Shown here piece after piece: positions 26,201 to 36,033 of a stretch of DNA of 64,000 nucleotides. Both the position numbers and the translations under genes were made by a program. Origin of the DNA: Motilibacter rhizosphaerae (lineage in GTDB: Bacteria; Actinomycetota; Actinomycetes; Motilibacterales; Motilibacteraceae); the NCBI RefSeq assembly GCF_004216915.1, contig NZ_SGXD01000004.1, positions 248,001 to 312,000 of the forward strand, in the 5' to 3' direction. The first letter of the stretch is position 1. Each line of letters opens with the position of its first letter. Under the pieces are notes generated by a model. That model was not told the origin of the DNA. It ran no database searches and worked only from the letters and a program-made list of their open reading frames with translations.

Positions 26201-27067
26201 GTGTTCGACGGGTTCACGGACGAGCGGGTCGACGTCGGGGAGGCGGTGCTGCGCGTCCGGCACGGCGGCGACGGGCCGCCGGTGGTGCTGCTGCACGGCC
26301 ACCCGCGCACCGGCGCGACCTGGCACCGGGTCGCCCCGCTGCTGGTCGCCGCGGGCTTCACCGTGGTCTGCCCCGACCTGCGCGGGTACGGCGCCTCGAC
26401 CGCGCCGCCGCCCCGCCCGGACCACGGGCAGGCGAGCAAGCGGGCCATGGCCGGCGACGTCGCCCGCGTCATGGAGCACCTCGGCCACGACACGTACGCC
26501 GTGGCGGGCCACGACCGCGGCAGCTACGTCGCCCTCCGGCTGGCGCTGGACCGTCCGGACCGGGTGCGGGCGCTCGCCGTCCTGGACTCCGTGCCCATCA
26601 GCGAGCACCTGGCGCGGGCGGATGCGCGCTTCGCCCGGGCGTACTGGCACTGGTTCTTCTTCGCCCAGCCGGACCGGCCCGAGCGGGCGATCCTCGCGGA
26701 CCCGCTGGCGTGGTACTCCGGCCTCGACCCCGCGCGCTTGGGCGCGGAGAACCACGCCGAGGTCGCGGCAGCCGTGCAGCGGCCCTCCGTCGTGCGCGCG
26801 ATGCTCGAGGACTACCGCGCCGGCCTGGAGGTGGACCGCGCCGACGAGGAGGCCGACCGCGCCGCGGGCCGCCGGGTCGCCTGCCCCACGCTCGCGCTGT
26901 GGTCGGTCCACGACGACCTCGAGGAGCTGCACGGGGACATCCCCGCCATCTGGCGACCGTGGACCACTGTGCTGGAGTGGGGCCGCATCGACTCCGGGCA
27001 CCACATGGCCGAGGACGCCCCGGAGCAGCTGGCGGCCCGACTGGAGGACTCGTGGAGATCGCGCTGA
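26201..27067 (+). CDS. alpha/beta hydrolase, haloacetate dehalogenase/epoxide hydrolase-like
   Basis: This 288-residue alpha/beta hydrolase has the oxyanion segment [17 protein letters not shown] and a nucleophile elbow AGHDRGSYV, where the nucleophile is Asp105. That is the pattern of haloalkane/haloacetate dehalogenases and epoxide hydrolases. The catalytic His267 is in DSGHHMAED. The YWHWFF segment resembles the cap residues of fluoroacetate dehalogenase, but the second carboxylate-binding Arg of that enzyme (four residues after the Asp) is Tyr here, so the substrate may differ. The GTG at 26201 follows GGAGGAGG with a 7-base spacer. The gene overlaps the downstream glycosidase by 16 bases. 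Confidence 0.85.
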   Translation: MFDGFTDERVDVGEAVLRVRHGGDGPPVVLLHGHPRTGATWHRVAPLLVAAGFTVVCPDLRGYGASTAPPPRPDHGQASKRAMAGDVARVMEHLGHDTYAVAGHDRGSYVALRLALDRPDRVRALAVLDSVPISEHLARADARFARAYWHWFFFAQPDRPERAILADPLAWYSGLDPARLGAENHAEVAAAVQRPSVVRAMLEDYRAGLEVDRADEEADRAAGRRVACPTLALWSVHDDLEELHGDIPAIWRPWTTVLEWGRIDSGHHMAEDAPEQLAARLEDSWRSR

Positions 27068-29520
27068 CGGGGACGGCGGGCACGCCCTCCCCCACGCTGC
27101 CGGACACCTCGGCGTACCTCGTCTTCTCGAAGGTCGACGCGGTCGAGGAGACGGAGCGGGGGGTGCTCGCGCACCTGCACGGCGAGCAGCTGCGCATCGA
27201 GCTCGTCCGCGACGACGTGGTGCGGCTGAAGATGAGCCGGGCCGGGCGCTTCGACGAGTCCCCGACGTACGCCGTCTGCACCGACCCCCTGTCGGCGCCG
27301 GTGGACTTCACCGTCGAGCGCGAGCCCGGCGTCGTGCGGCTGCGGACGTCCGGGCTCGTGCTCACCCTGGGGCTCGAGCCCTTCCGCGTCGACGTCCACC
27401 GCCCGGACGGCTCGCCGGTCATCGAGACCGCGGAGGACGAGTCGGGCCGACCCGTCGCCTACGCGACGCTCAACGACGCGTTCACCGTGCGCCGGCGCTG
27501 CCGCCAGGAGGACGCGTTCTACGGGCTGGGCGAGAAGTCCGGCGGGCTCGACCGCAAGGGCCGGGACTTCACCCTGTGGAACACCGACGTCCTCAACCCC
27601 ACCGCGGCGGGCGAGTTCACCGCCGGGCGCGGCGCGGCGGACCCGAGGGCCGACCGGACGAGCACGGAGTTCGACCCGTACTACGTCTCGATCCCGTTCT
27701 TCTACCACCACCACTACCCCGCGCGGCTCATGGCCGGGTCGTTCGTCGACAACGGCTACCGCGCGCACTACGACTTCACCCCGTCCGAGGCGTACTCCTT
27801 CACCTTCCTCGGCGGCCAGTGGACCGAGTACGTCTTCGCCGGCCCCTCGATGCGCGAGATCCTCTCGGCCTACACCGGGCTCACCGGCCGCACCCAGCCG
27901 CCGCCGCTGTGGTCGCTGGGCTACCACCAGTGCCGCTGGTACGACTACGACCAGGCCGCCGTCGAGGCGCTCGCCGAGCGGCACCGGCACGACGGCGTCC
28001 CCTGCGACGCGCTCTGGCTCGACATCGACTACATGGACGGCTACCGGGTCTTCACCTGGGACCGGCAGAAGTTCCCCGACGCGCCCGGCATGCTGCAGCG
28101 TCTGCGCAGCAAGGGATTCCGCGTCATCACCATCATCGACCCGGGCGTGAAGCACGACCCGGGCTATCCGGTGTTCGAGGAAGGGCTGCGGGAGGGGCAC
28201 TTCTGCCGCACCGAGGGCGGTGACGTCTACATCGGGCAGGTCTGGCCGGGCAACACCGCCTTCCCCGACTTCACCCAGGAGGAGACCCGCGCCTGGTGGG
28301 GCCGGCTCAACGCCGCCCACGTCCAGTCCGGGCTCGCCGGCATCTGGAACGACATGAACGAGCCGGCGACGGGCGACATCTCGCCCCTGCCCATGCGGTT
28401 CGAGGGCGGGCGCTCGTCGCACGAGCGCTTCCACAACCAGTACGCCCTGCTGATGGCGATGGGCACGACGGCCGGGCTGCTCGAGGCGATGCCGGACAGG
28501 CGGACGTTCGTGCTGTCCCGCGCCGGCTTCGCCGGCATCCAGCGCTACGCCGCGAACTGGATGGGCGACAACATGTCGCGCTGGGACCACCTGTGGCTCT
28601 CGATCCCGATGGCCGCGGGCTTCGGGATCTCCGGGCAGGCCTTCGTCGGCGCCGACGTCGGGGGCTTCGCCGGCGGCTCCAACGCCGAGCTCTTCCTGCG
28701 CTGGATGCAGTACGGCGCGCTGACCCCGTTCTTCCGCAACCACTCGGCGACGGGCAACGTCGACCAGTACGTGTGGGCGTTCGGGGACGTCGTCCAGGAG
28801 CTGGCGACCGAGGCGGTGCGGCTGCGCTACCGGCTGCTGCCGTACATCTACGCGGCCTTCCTCACCGCCGCCGAGACCGGGCTCCCGGTGCAGCGCCCGC
28901 TGGTGCTGGACTTCCAGGACGACGACACCGTGCGCGGGATCGACGACGCGTACCTCTTCGGCCCGGACCTGCTCGTGGCCCCGGTGCTCGCGGCCGGGCA
29001 GACCTCCCGGCAGGTCTACCTGCCGGAGGGCAGCTGGCACGACTTCGCCACGGGAGAGGTGCTGCAGGGCAGGCGCTTCGTCCTCGCGGCGACCCCGATG
29101 GAGCGGATCCCGCTCTACGTCCGCGGTGGCGCCGTCGTGCCGATGTGGACCGAGGCCCCGGCGTCGACGGACGGCTTCTTCCCCCGGGCGCTCGAGCTGC
29201 ACGTCTTCGTCCCGCTCGAGGACGGCAGCTGGACGTCCTTCGTCCAGGAGGACGACGGGGTCACCTTCGCCGCCCGGGACGGCGCGCGGCTACGGACGAC
29301 CTTGACGCTCACCCGCAGCGGCCGGAGCGTCGAGCTGGCGGCGACCGTCGTCGGCGAGGGCTACCCCGAGCACCGGCGCGAGGAGCTGCACGTCGTGCTC
29401 CACGGCGCCGCCGCCGGGCGGGTGGCGGTCGACGGCACTGCGGTCGAGCCGAGCGACGAGCGCTGGGTGCTTCCCAACAGCGGCACGGGCTTCCTGCTCG
29501 AGGCCGAGCTGCTCGGCTGA
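27052..29520 (+). CDS. GH31 family alpha-glucosidase/alpha-xylosidase
   Basis: This 822-residue glycoside hydrolase family 31 enzyme acts on alpha-linked glucosides or xylosides with retention. It has an N-terminal beta-sandwich ([17 protein letters not shown]), a TIM barrel with the nucleophile Asp434 in the signature GIWNDMNEP, the [16 protein letters not shown] entry, and the acid/base region NWMGDN. The C-terminal beta domains include [14 protein letters not shown]. There is no signal peptide, so it is cytoplasmic. The GTG at 27052 follows GGAGG and lies inside the end of the hydrolase gene. The last 231 bases overlap the end of the convergent membrane-protein gene. Confidence 0.95.
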   Translation: MEIALTGTAGTPSPTLPDTSAYLVFSKVDAVEETERGVLAHLHGEQLRIELVRDDVVRLKMSRAGRFDESPTYAVCTDPLSAPVDFTVEREPGVVRLRTSGLVLTLGLEPFRVDVHRPDGSPVIETAEDESGRPVAYATLNDAFTVRRRCRQEDAFYGLGEKSGGLDRKGRDFTLWNTDVLNPTAAGEFTAGRGAADPRADRTSTEFDPYYVSIPFFYHHHYPARLMAGSFVDNGYRAHYDFTPSEAYSFTFLGGQWTEYVFAGPSMREILSAYTGLTGRTQPPPLWSLGYHQCRWYDYDQAAVEALAERHRHDGVPCDALWLDIDYMDGYRVFTWDRQKFPDAPGMLQRLRSKGFRVITIIDPGVKHDPGYPVFEEGLREGHFCRTEGGDVYIGQVWPGNTAFPDFTQEETRAWWGRLNAAHVQSGLAGIWNDMNEPATGDISPLPMRFEGGRSSHERFHNQYALLMAMGTTAGLLEAMPDRRTFVLSRAGFAGIQRYAANWMGDNMSRWDHLWLSIPMAAGFGISGQAFVGADVGGFAGGSNAELFLRWMQYGALTPFFRNHSATGNVDQYVWAFGDVVQELATEAVRLRYRLLPYIYAAFLTAAETGLPVQRPLVLDFQDDDTVRGIDDAYLFGPDLLVAPVLAAGQTSRQVYLPEGSWHDFATGEVLQGRRFVLAATPMERIPLYVRGGAVVPMWTEAPASTDGFFPRALELHVFVPLEDGSWTSFVQEDDGVTFAARDGARLRTTLTLTRSGRSVELAATVVGEGYPEHRREELHVVLHGAAAGRVAVDGTAVEPSDERWVLPNSGTGFLLEAELLG

Positions 29521-30525
29521 GGGGGTGCGCCGGTCCCCGAGCGCGAGCAGCCCGAAGCAGGCCCAACCCACGGCGGCGAGCAGCACCACGGTGACGCCGC
29601 GGAAGAGCAGCACGGCCGCGAGCGCCTGCCCCGCCGGGACGCCGCGGCTCGTCAGCACCAGGGCGAGCGTGCCGTCCACGGTGCCGATACCGGCGGGGAG
29701 CAAGGGGATGCTGGACGCGGCCATGCCCGCGGCGTACGCGAGCATCACGGTCGCGAGCGAGAGGTGCCCGGTCACCACGGCCGAGCAGGCGAAGACCAGC
29801 GAGGCGAGGTCGAGCAGCCAGTTGGCGACGGCGGCGCCCGACGCCTCCGCCCACATGCGCGCCGGCGGGCGGACGGAGAGGAAGTCCTCCAGCCCGCGGA
29901 GCACGCGGAAGGACGTGCCGGCACGGACCCACCGCACCCGGCGCTCGGCCGTGCGGAGGACGGCGCCCGCGCCGCGCTCGAGCAGGTGCGGGCGGCGCAC
30001 GAGAGCGCGCCCGGCGAGGACGAGCAGGACGGCGACGACCAGCTCGACCGCGGCCTGCTCCACCCCGTCGCCGTGCCGCTGGCCCGCCAGCGTGGCCCCC
30101 ACCGCGGCGATGAGGGTGAGCGCGAGGCTGGAGACGGCGCCGGACGCGACCATCCCCCACGCCACCGCGTGCGGCTCCGCGCCCCAGCGCCGCATCCGGC
30201 GGTAGGTGTAGGCCGAGCCGGCGAGGCTGCCGCCGGGCAGCGTGATGTTGACCGCGTTGCACGCGTACGCCATGAGCACGGCGCGGCGCAGGCCGAGCCG
30301 CGCGCCGGCCGCCCGCAGCGTGACCCGCTGGAGGACGGCGAAGGCGGTCATCGACCCGGTGTTGGCGACGACCGCGAGCAGGAGCCAGGCGGGGTCCAGC
30401 CGGGCGAGCGTGCCCGCGGTCGAGCGCGCCTGGCGCGCGAACAGCAGCGCCTCGACGAGGAGGAGGACCGCGACGAGGGCGAGCAGCAGCGGCCGCAGCC
30501 GCCTGGTCCTCCCGCTCGCTCCCAC
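29290..30525 (-). CDS. YbhN/UPF0104 (LPG synthase TM-like) flippase-type membrane protein
   Basis: The 411-residue product has about eight membrane helices across residues 10-330 and the family motifs NAVNITLPGGSLAGSAYTYR, VASGAVSSLALT and LLPAGIGTVDGTLALVL. This is the lysyltransferase/UPF0104 membrane domain that also forms the flippase part of MprF, usually about 330 residues. The last 77 or so residues (after GLLALGDRRTP) are coded antisense to the GH31 3' end, have no hydrophobic or family character, and may be a run-on tail. The GTG at 30525 is the best start; a GTG at 30558 is also in frame. It breaks the dcw cluster between murD and ftsW. Confidence 0.8.
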   Translation of the reverse strand: MGASGRTRRLRPLLLALVAVLLLVEALLFARQARSTAGTLARLDPAWLLLAVVANTGSMTAFAVLQRVTLRAAGARLGLRRAVLMAYACNAVNITLPGGSLAGSAYTYRRMRRWGAEPHAVAWGMVASGAVSSLALTLIAAVGATLAGQRHGDGVEQAAVELVVAVLLVLAGRALVRRPHLLERGAGAVLRTAERRVRWVRAGTSFRVLRGLEDFLSVRPPARMWAEASGAAVANWLLDLASLVFACSAVVTGHLSLATVMLAYAAGMAASSIPLLPAGIGTVDGTLALVLTSRGVPAGQALAAVLLFRGVTVVLLAAVGWACFGLLALGDRRTPSAEQLGLEQEARAAVGKHPALVARLDRSAVDRHPPGGGAVEHDVQLLAPVLGVALADDGRRQLDAPAAAGERQGRP

Positions 30526-30577
30526 CCGTCCAGTCTGCCTCGCGCCCGGTGCGGTCACCCGCCGGAGGCGGGAGGCG

Positions 30578-31969
30578 TCAGCCGGAGGAGGAGCGGGCGC
30601 GGACGGCGTCGGCGAAGGCGTCGCCGCGGGCGCCGTAGTCGCGGAACTGGTCCATCGAGGCGCAGGCCGGCGCCAGCAGCACGGTGTCGCCGGGCTGGGC
30701 GAGCCGCGCGGCGGCGTCGACCGCCTCGGCCATCGCGCGTGCGCCCTCCCCCTCCCCTGCGGCGACCTCCACCACCGGGACGTCCGGCGCGTGCCGCTGC
30801 AGGGCGGCGGCGACGAGCTCGCGCTCGCGGCCCAGGAGCACCACACCGCGGAGCCGGTCGCGCGCGCCCGCGACGAGCTCGTCGAACGACGCGCCCTTCG
30901 CGAGGCCGCCGGCGACCCACACCACCGAGGGGTACGCCGCGAGCGAGGCCGCGGCGGCGTGCGGGTTGGTCGCCTTGGAGTCGTCGACCCAGTCGACCCC
31001 GTCCAGCGTCGCGACGAGGGCGATCCGGTGCGCGTCCGGCCGCCAGGCGCGCAGGCCGGCGCGGACGGCCGCGTCGTCGACGCGGTACGCCGGGTGCAGG
31101 GCCAGCGCGAGGCCCGCAGCGGCGAGCGCGTTGGCGAGGTTGTGCGGTGCGGCCGGCGCGACGTCGTCGACGGACGCGAGCTCCTCGTCGCCGTGCTCGG
31201 TGCGGTCGACGAGCGCGCCGTCGACGACGCCGAGCTGCCCGGGTGCCGGCACGCCGAGGGTGAAGCCGCGCGGGGCGTGGGCTGTCCGGACGAGCCCTGC
31301 GACCAGCGGGTCGTCGGCGTTGTAGACCGCCTCCTCGACGCCCTGCCAGACCTTCGCCTTCGCCGCGGCGTAGGCCTCCATCGACCCGTGCCAGTCGAGG
31401 TGGTCGGGCGCGAGGTTGAGCACGGCCCCGGCGACGGGGCGCACGCTCGAGGACCAGTGCAGCTGGTAGCTCGAGAGCTCCACGGCGATGACGTCGTACG
31501 GCTCGGCCGCGAGCACCGCGTCGAGCACCGGGACGCCGACGTTGCCGGCCGCGATCGCCCGCCGGCCTGCTGCGCCGAGGATCGAGGCGAGCATCCGCAC
31601 GGTCGTCGTCTTGCCGTTGGTGCCGGTCACCGCCAGCCAGGGAGCGGCGTGCGGGCCGCGCAGCCGCCACGCGAGCTCCACGTCCCCCCACACCGGTACG
31701 CCCGCGGCGCCCGCGGCGGCGAGCAGGGGCTGGGTGGGGCGCCATCCCGGGGAGGTGACGACGAGGTCGGTCGGCGGGAGCTGCTCCACCGCGGCCGGGC
31801 CCAGCCGCACCTCGGCGCCGAGCGCCTCGAGCTCCGCGGCAGCCGCCGCGTCCTCGCGCGCGTCAACCGCGGTGACCGCGACGCCGCGCTCGAGCAGCGC
31901 GCGCACGGCCGAGGGGCCGGAGACGCCGAGCCCGGCGACGACGGCCCGGGCGGGCAGGCCGGCGCTCAC
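30578..31969 (-). CDS. murD: UDP-MurNAc-L-alanine--D-glutamate ligase
   Basis: MurD adds D-Glu to UDP-MurNAc-L-Ala. The 463-residue protein has the N-terminal [21 protein letters not shown] fold, the ATP loop [13 protein letters not shown], the ELSSYQL substrate motif, [13 protein letters not shown], and a [11 protein letters not shown] motif near residue 310. The GTG start at 31969 overlaps the mraY stop as GTGA. It is the last gene of the upstream dcw block; ftsW would normally follow directly. Confidence 0.97.
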   Translation of the reverse strand: MSAGLPARAVVAGLGVSGPSAVRALLERGVAVTAVDAREDAAAAAELEALGAEVRLGPAAVEQLPPTDLVVTSPGWRPTQPLLAAAGAAGVPVWGDVELAWRLRGPHAAPWLAVTGTNGKTTTVRMLASILGAAGRRAIAAGNVGVPVLDAVLAAEPYDVIAVELSSYQLHWSSSVRPVAGAVLNLAPDHLDWHGSMEAYAAAKAKVWQGVEEAVYNADDPLVAGLVRTAHAPRGFTLGVPAPGQLGVVDGALVDRTEHGDEELASVDDVAPAAPHNLANALAAAGLALALHPAYRVDDAAVRAGLRAWRPDAHRIALVATLDGVDWVDDSKATNPHAAAASLAAYPSVVWVAGGLAKGASFDELVAGARDRLRGVVLLGRERELVAAALQRHAPDVPVVEVAAGEGEGARAMAEAVDAAARLAQPGDTVLLAPACASMDQFRDYGARGDAFADAVRARSSSG

Positions 31970-33054
31970 GTGGAGCGCACCCACTCGGCGTAGAACACGC
32001 CCAGCCCGATCGCCACGAACAACCCGGCGATGATCCAGAACCTGATGACGATGGTCACCTCGCCCCACCCTGCGAGCTCGAAGTGGTGCTGCAGCGGCGC
32101 CATGCGGAAGACCCGCTTGCCGCCGGAGAGCTTGAACCAGCCGACCTGGATGACCACGGAGAGCGTGATGACGACGAACAGCCCGCCGAGCAGCACGAGC
32201 AGGAGCTCCGTCCGCGTCAGCACCGCCAGCCCGGCCAGCGCCCCGCCCAGGGCCAGCGACCCGGTGTCGCCCATGAAGATCTTGGCCGGGGAGGCGTTCC
32301 ACCACAAGAACCCGAAGCAGGCCCCGACGAGCGCCGAGGCGATGATCGCGAGGTCGAGCGGGTCCCGGACGAGGTAGCACTTCTCCACCTGGCCCCCCGT
32401 GCACCGGTTGCCGAACTGCCAGACCCCGATGAGCACGTAGGACCCGAAGGTCATGACGCTCGCGCCGGTGGCGAGGCCGTCGAGGCCGTCGGTGAGGTTC
32501 ACCCCGTTCGAGGAGGCCGCGACCATGAGGTAGATCCAGACGACCGTGACGACGGGGCCGAGCACGAGCGCGGTGTCGCGGATGAAGGAGATGTGCTCGC
32601 TGGCCGGGGTGAGCCCGTGCGTGTCCTCGAAGTGCAGCGCCAGCACCCCGAAGGCCAGCGCGGTGAGGCTCTGGCCGGCGAACTTCGTCCGCGCCCGCAG
32701 CCCGAGGCTGCGCTGCTTGAAGATCTTGATGTAGTCGTCGAGGAACCCCACGAAGCCGAGCCCCGTCATGAGCCCGAGCACCAGCGCGCCGGACAGCGTC
32801 GGGTGCGAGCGGTGCGAGTGGAGCACGAGCTCCGCGACCAGGTGCGCCACGACGTAGCCGAGCAGCACGGCGCAGATGATGACGGCGCCGCCCATCGAGG
32901 GGGTGCCGCGCTTGGAGTCGTGGTCGGGGTAGCCCTCGTTCACGTCGCGGATGGCCTGGGCGTAGCCGTGCCGGCGCAGGACGCCGATGAGGACCGGCGT
33001 CCCGAACAGACCGACGAGCAGGGCGACGGCGCCGGCGACGAGGATGGAGATCAC
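31966..33054 (-). CDS. mraY: phospho-MurNAc-pentapeptide transferase
   Basis: MraY transfers phospho-MurNAc-pentapeptide to undecaprenyl phosphate to form lipid I in the membrane. The 362-residue protein has ten hydrophobic segments and the signatures KRGTPSMGG, the Asp pair in [29 protein letters not shown] and the HHHFE-like [11 protein letters not shown]. The GTG at 33054 overlaps the murF stop as GTGA. Confidence 0.97.
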   Translation of the reverse strand: MISILVAGAVALLVGLFGTPVLIGVLRRHGYAQAIRDVNEGYPDHDSKRGTPSMGGAVIICAVLLGYVVAHLVAELVLHSHRSHPTLSGALVLGLMTGLGFVGFLDDYIKIFKQRSLGLRARTKFAGQSLTALAFGVLALHFEDTHGLTPASEHISFIRDTALVLGPVVTVVWIYLMVAASSNGVNLTDGLDGLATGASVMTFGSYVLIGVWQFGNRCTGGQVEKCYLVRDPLDLAIIASALVGACFGFLWWNASPAKIFMGDTGSLALGGALAGLAVLTRTELLLVLLGGLFVVITLSVVIQVGWFKLSGGKRVFRMAPLQHHFELAGWGEVTIVIRFWIIAGLFVAIGLGVFYAEWVRST

Positions 33055-34511
33055 GCGGGAGCTTCCGGGGAGGGGACGGCGGACGGGTCTGCGCTCGGCG
33101 GCTCCGCGAGCAGGGCGTCGGCGACCCGCTCGAGGCCGGCGGCACGGGAGGCCTTGACGAGCACGACGTCGCCGGGCCGCACCTCGTCGTGGAGGAGGGC
33201 GACGGCGGTGTCGACGTCGGGGACCCAGGCGGACTCGCCGTTCCACGAGCCCTCGAGCTCGGCCCCGAGCGCGATCGCCCGGGCGGGAGCGCCGACGGCG
33301 ACGAGGCGGCTGATGTCGAGGCGCACCGCGAGCCGCCCGACGCGGTCGTGCTCCTCGCGCGTCGTGTCGCCCAGCTCGCGCATCTCGCCGAGCACGGCCC
33401 AGGTGCGGCGCGGCCGGGCGGGCTCGGCCCGGCCCATCGCGGCGAGGCCCTTGAGCGCGGCGCGGACCGACTCGGGGTTGGCGTTGTACGCGTCGTTGAC
33501 CACCGTCACGCCGTCGGCGCGCTCGACGACCTCCATCCGCCAGCGGCTGCGGGCGTCGGCGCTGGACAGCGCCTCGGCGACGTCCTCCGGGGACAGCCCG
33601 GCCTCCAGGCCGACGGCCGCGGCGGCGAGCGCGTTGAGCACCTGGTGCTCGCCGCTCACCCGGAGCAGCACCTCGGCCGGGCCGCTGGGCGTGCGCAGCC
33701 GGAAGCGGGGCCGCGCCAGGGCGTCGAGGGTGATGTCCTCGGCGCTGACGTCGGCGCCCGCTCCGAGCCCGAAGCGCACGACGCGGGCGGAGGTCCGCGC
33801 CGCCATCGCGCTCACGGCGAGGTCGTCGGCGTTGAGGACCGCGAGCCCGTCGGGTGCGAGCGCCTCGACCAGCTCGCCCTTGGCCTGGGCGATGGCCGCG
33901 GGCCCGCCGAACTCCCCCACGTGCGCCGAGCCGACGTTGAGCACGACCCCGACCTGGGGCGGTGCGACCGAGCAGAGGTGGGCGATGTGCCCGATCCCCC
34001 GCGCGCCCATCTCGAGGACGAGCCAGCGGGTCGAGGCGTCCGCGCGCAGGACGGTGAGCGGCAGGCCGAGCTCGTTGTTGAAGGACCCCTGCGTGGCCAC
34101 GGTCTCGCCCGCGCGCTCGAGCACGGCGGCGAGCAGGTCCTTGGTCGACGTCTTGCCCGACGACCCGGTGACGCCCACCACCCGCAGGCCCGGCAGGCGC
34201 TGCAGGGAGGCGCTGGCCAGGCGCGCGAGGGCGGCGGCGCTGTCGTCGACGACGACGGCGGGGACGCCCACGGGCCGCTCTGCCAGCACGGCGCTCGCTC
34301 CGCCCGCTGCGGCGGCGGCCGCGAACTCGTGCCCGTCGACGTGCTCACCGCGTACGGCGACGAAGAGCGCTCCGGGCTCCGCGGCCCGCGAGTCCAGCAC
34401 GACCGGCCCGGGCACGGGGACGGCGGCGGGGTCACCGGGAGCGTCGCGCACGTCCCCGCCGACGGCGAGGGCGACGTCGGCGAGGGACCAGTCGCCGCGG
34501 CCGATGCTCAT
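33051..34511 (-). CDS. murF: UDP-MurNAc-tripeptide--D-Ala-D-Ala ligase
   Basis: MurF adds D-Ala-D-Ala to complete the UDP-MurNAc-pentapeptide. The 486-residue protein has the ATP loop [38 protein letters not shown], the [17 protein letters not shown] signature and [18 protein letters not shown]. The ATG at 34511 overlaps the murE stop as ATGA. Confidence 0.97.
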   Translation of the reverse strand: MSIGRGDWSLADVALAVGGDVRDAPGDPAAVPVPGPVVLDSRAAEPGALFVAVRGEHVDGHEFAAAAAAGGASAVLAERPVGVPAVVVDDSAAALARLASASLQRLPGLRVVGVTGSSGKTSTKDLLAAVLERAGETVATQGSFNNELGLPLTVLRADASTRWLVLEMGARGIGHIAHLCSVAPPQVGVVLNVGSAHVGEFGGPAAIAQAKGELVEALAPDGLAVLNADDLAVSAMAARTSARVVRFGLGAGADVSAEDITLDALARPRFRLRTPSGPAEVLLRVSGEHQVLNALAAAAVGLEAGLSPEDVAEALSSADARSRWRMEVVERADGVTVVNDAYNANPESVRAALKGLAAMGRAEPARPRRTWAVLGEMRELGDTTREEHDRVGRLAVRLDISRLVAVGAPARAIALGAELEGSWNGESAWVPDVDTAVALLHDEVRPGDVVLVKASRAAGLERVADALLAEPPSADPSAVPSPEAPA

Positions 34512-36022
34512 GCGCGTGCTCCCGCGGCGGCGAGCGCGCCGCGGAGCGCCTCGCGGTCGTCGAACGGCGTGAGCACGCCGCCCGCCAGCTGGCCGCGCTC
34601 GTGGCCCTTGCCCAGCACGGCCACGACGTCGCCGGGCCGCGCCCGGGAGACGGCCTCGGCGATGGCGGCCGCCCGGTCGCCGACCTCGAGGACCTCGGCC
34701 TGCCCGTCCGCGGTGCCGGCGAGCACGGCGGCCCGGATCTCCGCCGGGTCCTCGGAGCGGGGGTTGTCGTCCGTGACGACGACCACGTCGGCCAGCCTCG
34801 CCGCGGCGCCGCCCATGAGCGGGCGCTTGGCGCGGTCGCGGTCACCGCCGGCGCCGAGCACGACGAGCACCCGGCCGGAGCTGCCCTCCCGCGCGGCGCG
34901 GACGGCGGCCTCCACCGCCTCGGGCTTGTGCGCGTAGTCGACGATCCCCACGATGCCCGATCCCCCGTCGTCGACCCGCTCCATGCGCCCCGGCACCTGG
35001 ACCGCCGCGAGGGCGCGCGCCGCCGCGGCCAGCTCGAGCCCGGCGGCGTCGAGGACCGCCAGCGCGACCAGCGCGTTGGCGGCGTTGTACGCGCCGGGCA
35101 GCCCCAGCGCGAGCGGCACGCGCCGCCCGTCGCGCGCGACGACCGTCGAGGTGCTGCCCGTCGCGGTGGTGACGAGCCCCTCCAGCGTCCAGTCCCCCGG
35201 CCCGGCCGTGGCGACGGTGGTCACGGGGACGCCCGCGCCCGCAGCGACCTGCCGGCCACCGTCGGTGTCGGTGCAGACCACGGCCCGCTCGCTCAGCGCC
35301 GGCGTGAACAGCCGCGCCTTCGCCGCCAGGTAGTCCGCCATGTCGCGGTGGAAGTCGAGGTGGTCGCGCCCGAGGTTGGTGAACCCGGCCACGTCGTAGA
35401 CCGTGCCGTCGACGCGGCCGAGCGCGAGCGCGTGGCTCGAGACCTCCATCGCCAGCGCCGTGCACCCCCGCTGCACCATGACGGCCAGCAGCGCCTGCAG
35501 CTGCGGCGCCTCGGGGGTCGTCAGCGAGCTCGGCAGGACCTCCCCGGCGATGCGCGTCTCGACCGTGCCGACCAGCCCCGTCGTGGCTCCGGCCGCGCGG
35601 AGCGCGCCGTCCAGCAGGTACGTCGTGGTGGTCTTCCCGCTCGTCCCCGTGACGCCCAGCGCCAGCAGCCGCTCGGCGGGGTGGCCGTAGACGCTCGCGG
35701 CGAGCGGCCCGAGCACGGTGCGCGGCGCGTCGACGACCAGCGCGGGCAGGCCCGGAGGCAGCAGGGCGGCGCCGGCGGGGTCGGTGAGCGCCGCCACCGC
35801 CCCGGCCCGCAGCGCCTGCTCGCCGAACTCCGCGCCGTGGTGGACCGCGCCGGGCAGCGCGGCGTACAGGTCGCCGGGGCGGACGTCGCGCGAGTCGTGC
35901 GTGACCCCGGAGACGAGCACGCCGTCCGCGGGAGCCGCAGCGCCGGCGCCCGCCGCCAGCTCCGCCAGGGCGACGGGCGGGAGACCCGTCGGCCGGGGCG
36001 GGACGGGCGGGGAGGCGGGCAC
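34508..36022 (-). CDS. murE: UDP-MurNAc-tripeptide synthetase (meso-DAP adding)
   Basis: MurE adds the third residue of the stem peptide. The 504-residue protein has SGVTHDSRDVRPGDLYAAL, the ATP loop VTGTSGKTTTTYLL, TTPEAPQLQ and EVSSHAL. The specificity motif DNPR in TDDNPRSEDPAEI marks use of meso-diaminopimelate rather than L-lysine. Start choice is uncertain: GTG 36022 lies 11 bases after the ftsI stop with no strong ribosome site, and no better codon is seen. Confidence 0.95.
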   Translation of the reverse strand: MPASPPVPPRPTGLPPVALAELAAGAGAAAPADGVLVSGVTHDSRDVRPGDLYAALPGAVHHGAEFGEQALRAGAVAALTDPAGAALLPPGLPALVVDAPRTVLGPLAASVYGHPAERLLALGVTGTSGKTTTTYLLDGALRAAGATTGLVGTVETRIAGEVLPSSLTTPEAPQLQALLAVMVQRGCTALAMEVSSHALALGRVDGTVYDVAGFTNLGRDHLDFHRDMADYLAAKARLFTPALSERAVVCTDTDGGRQVAAGAGVPVTTVATAGPGDWTLEGLVTTATGSTSTVVARDGRRVPLALGLPGAYNAANALVALAVLDAAGLELAAAARALAAVQVPGRMERVDDGGSGIVGIVDYAHKPEAVEAAVRAAREGSSGRVLVVLGAGGDRDRAKRPLMGGAAARLADVVVVTDDNPRSEDPAEIRAAVLAGTADGQAEVLEVGDRAAAIAEAVSRARPGDVVAVLGKGHERGQLAGGVLTPFDDREALRGALAAAGARA

Positions 36023-36033
36023 GGCTGGACAGA

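Noticed and set aside
25303-27051. Very long plus-strand open frame running into the GH31 gene
   Set aside because: This part is the antisense of ftsW and the hydrolase region. In GC-rich DNA such frames stay open by chance. GH31 similarity begins only near 27052, where a start and ribosome site exist.
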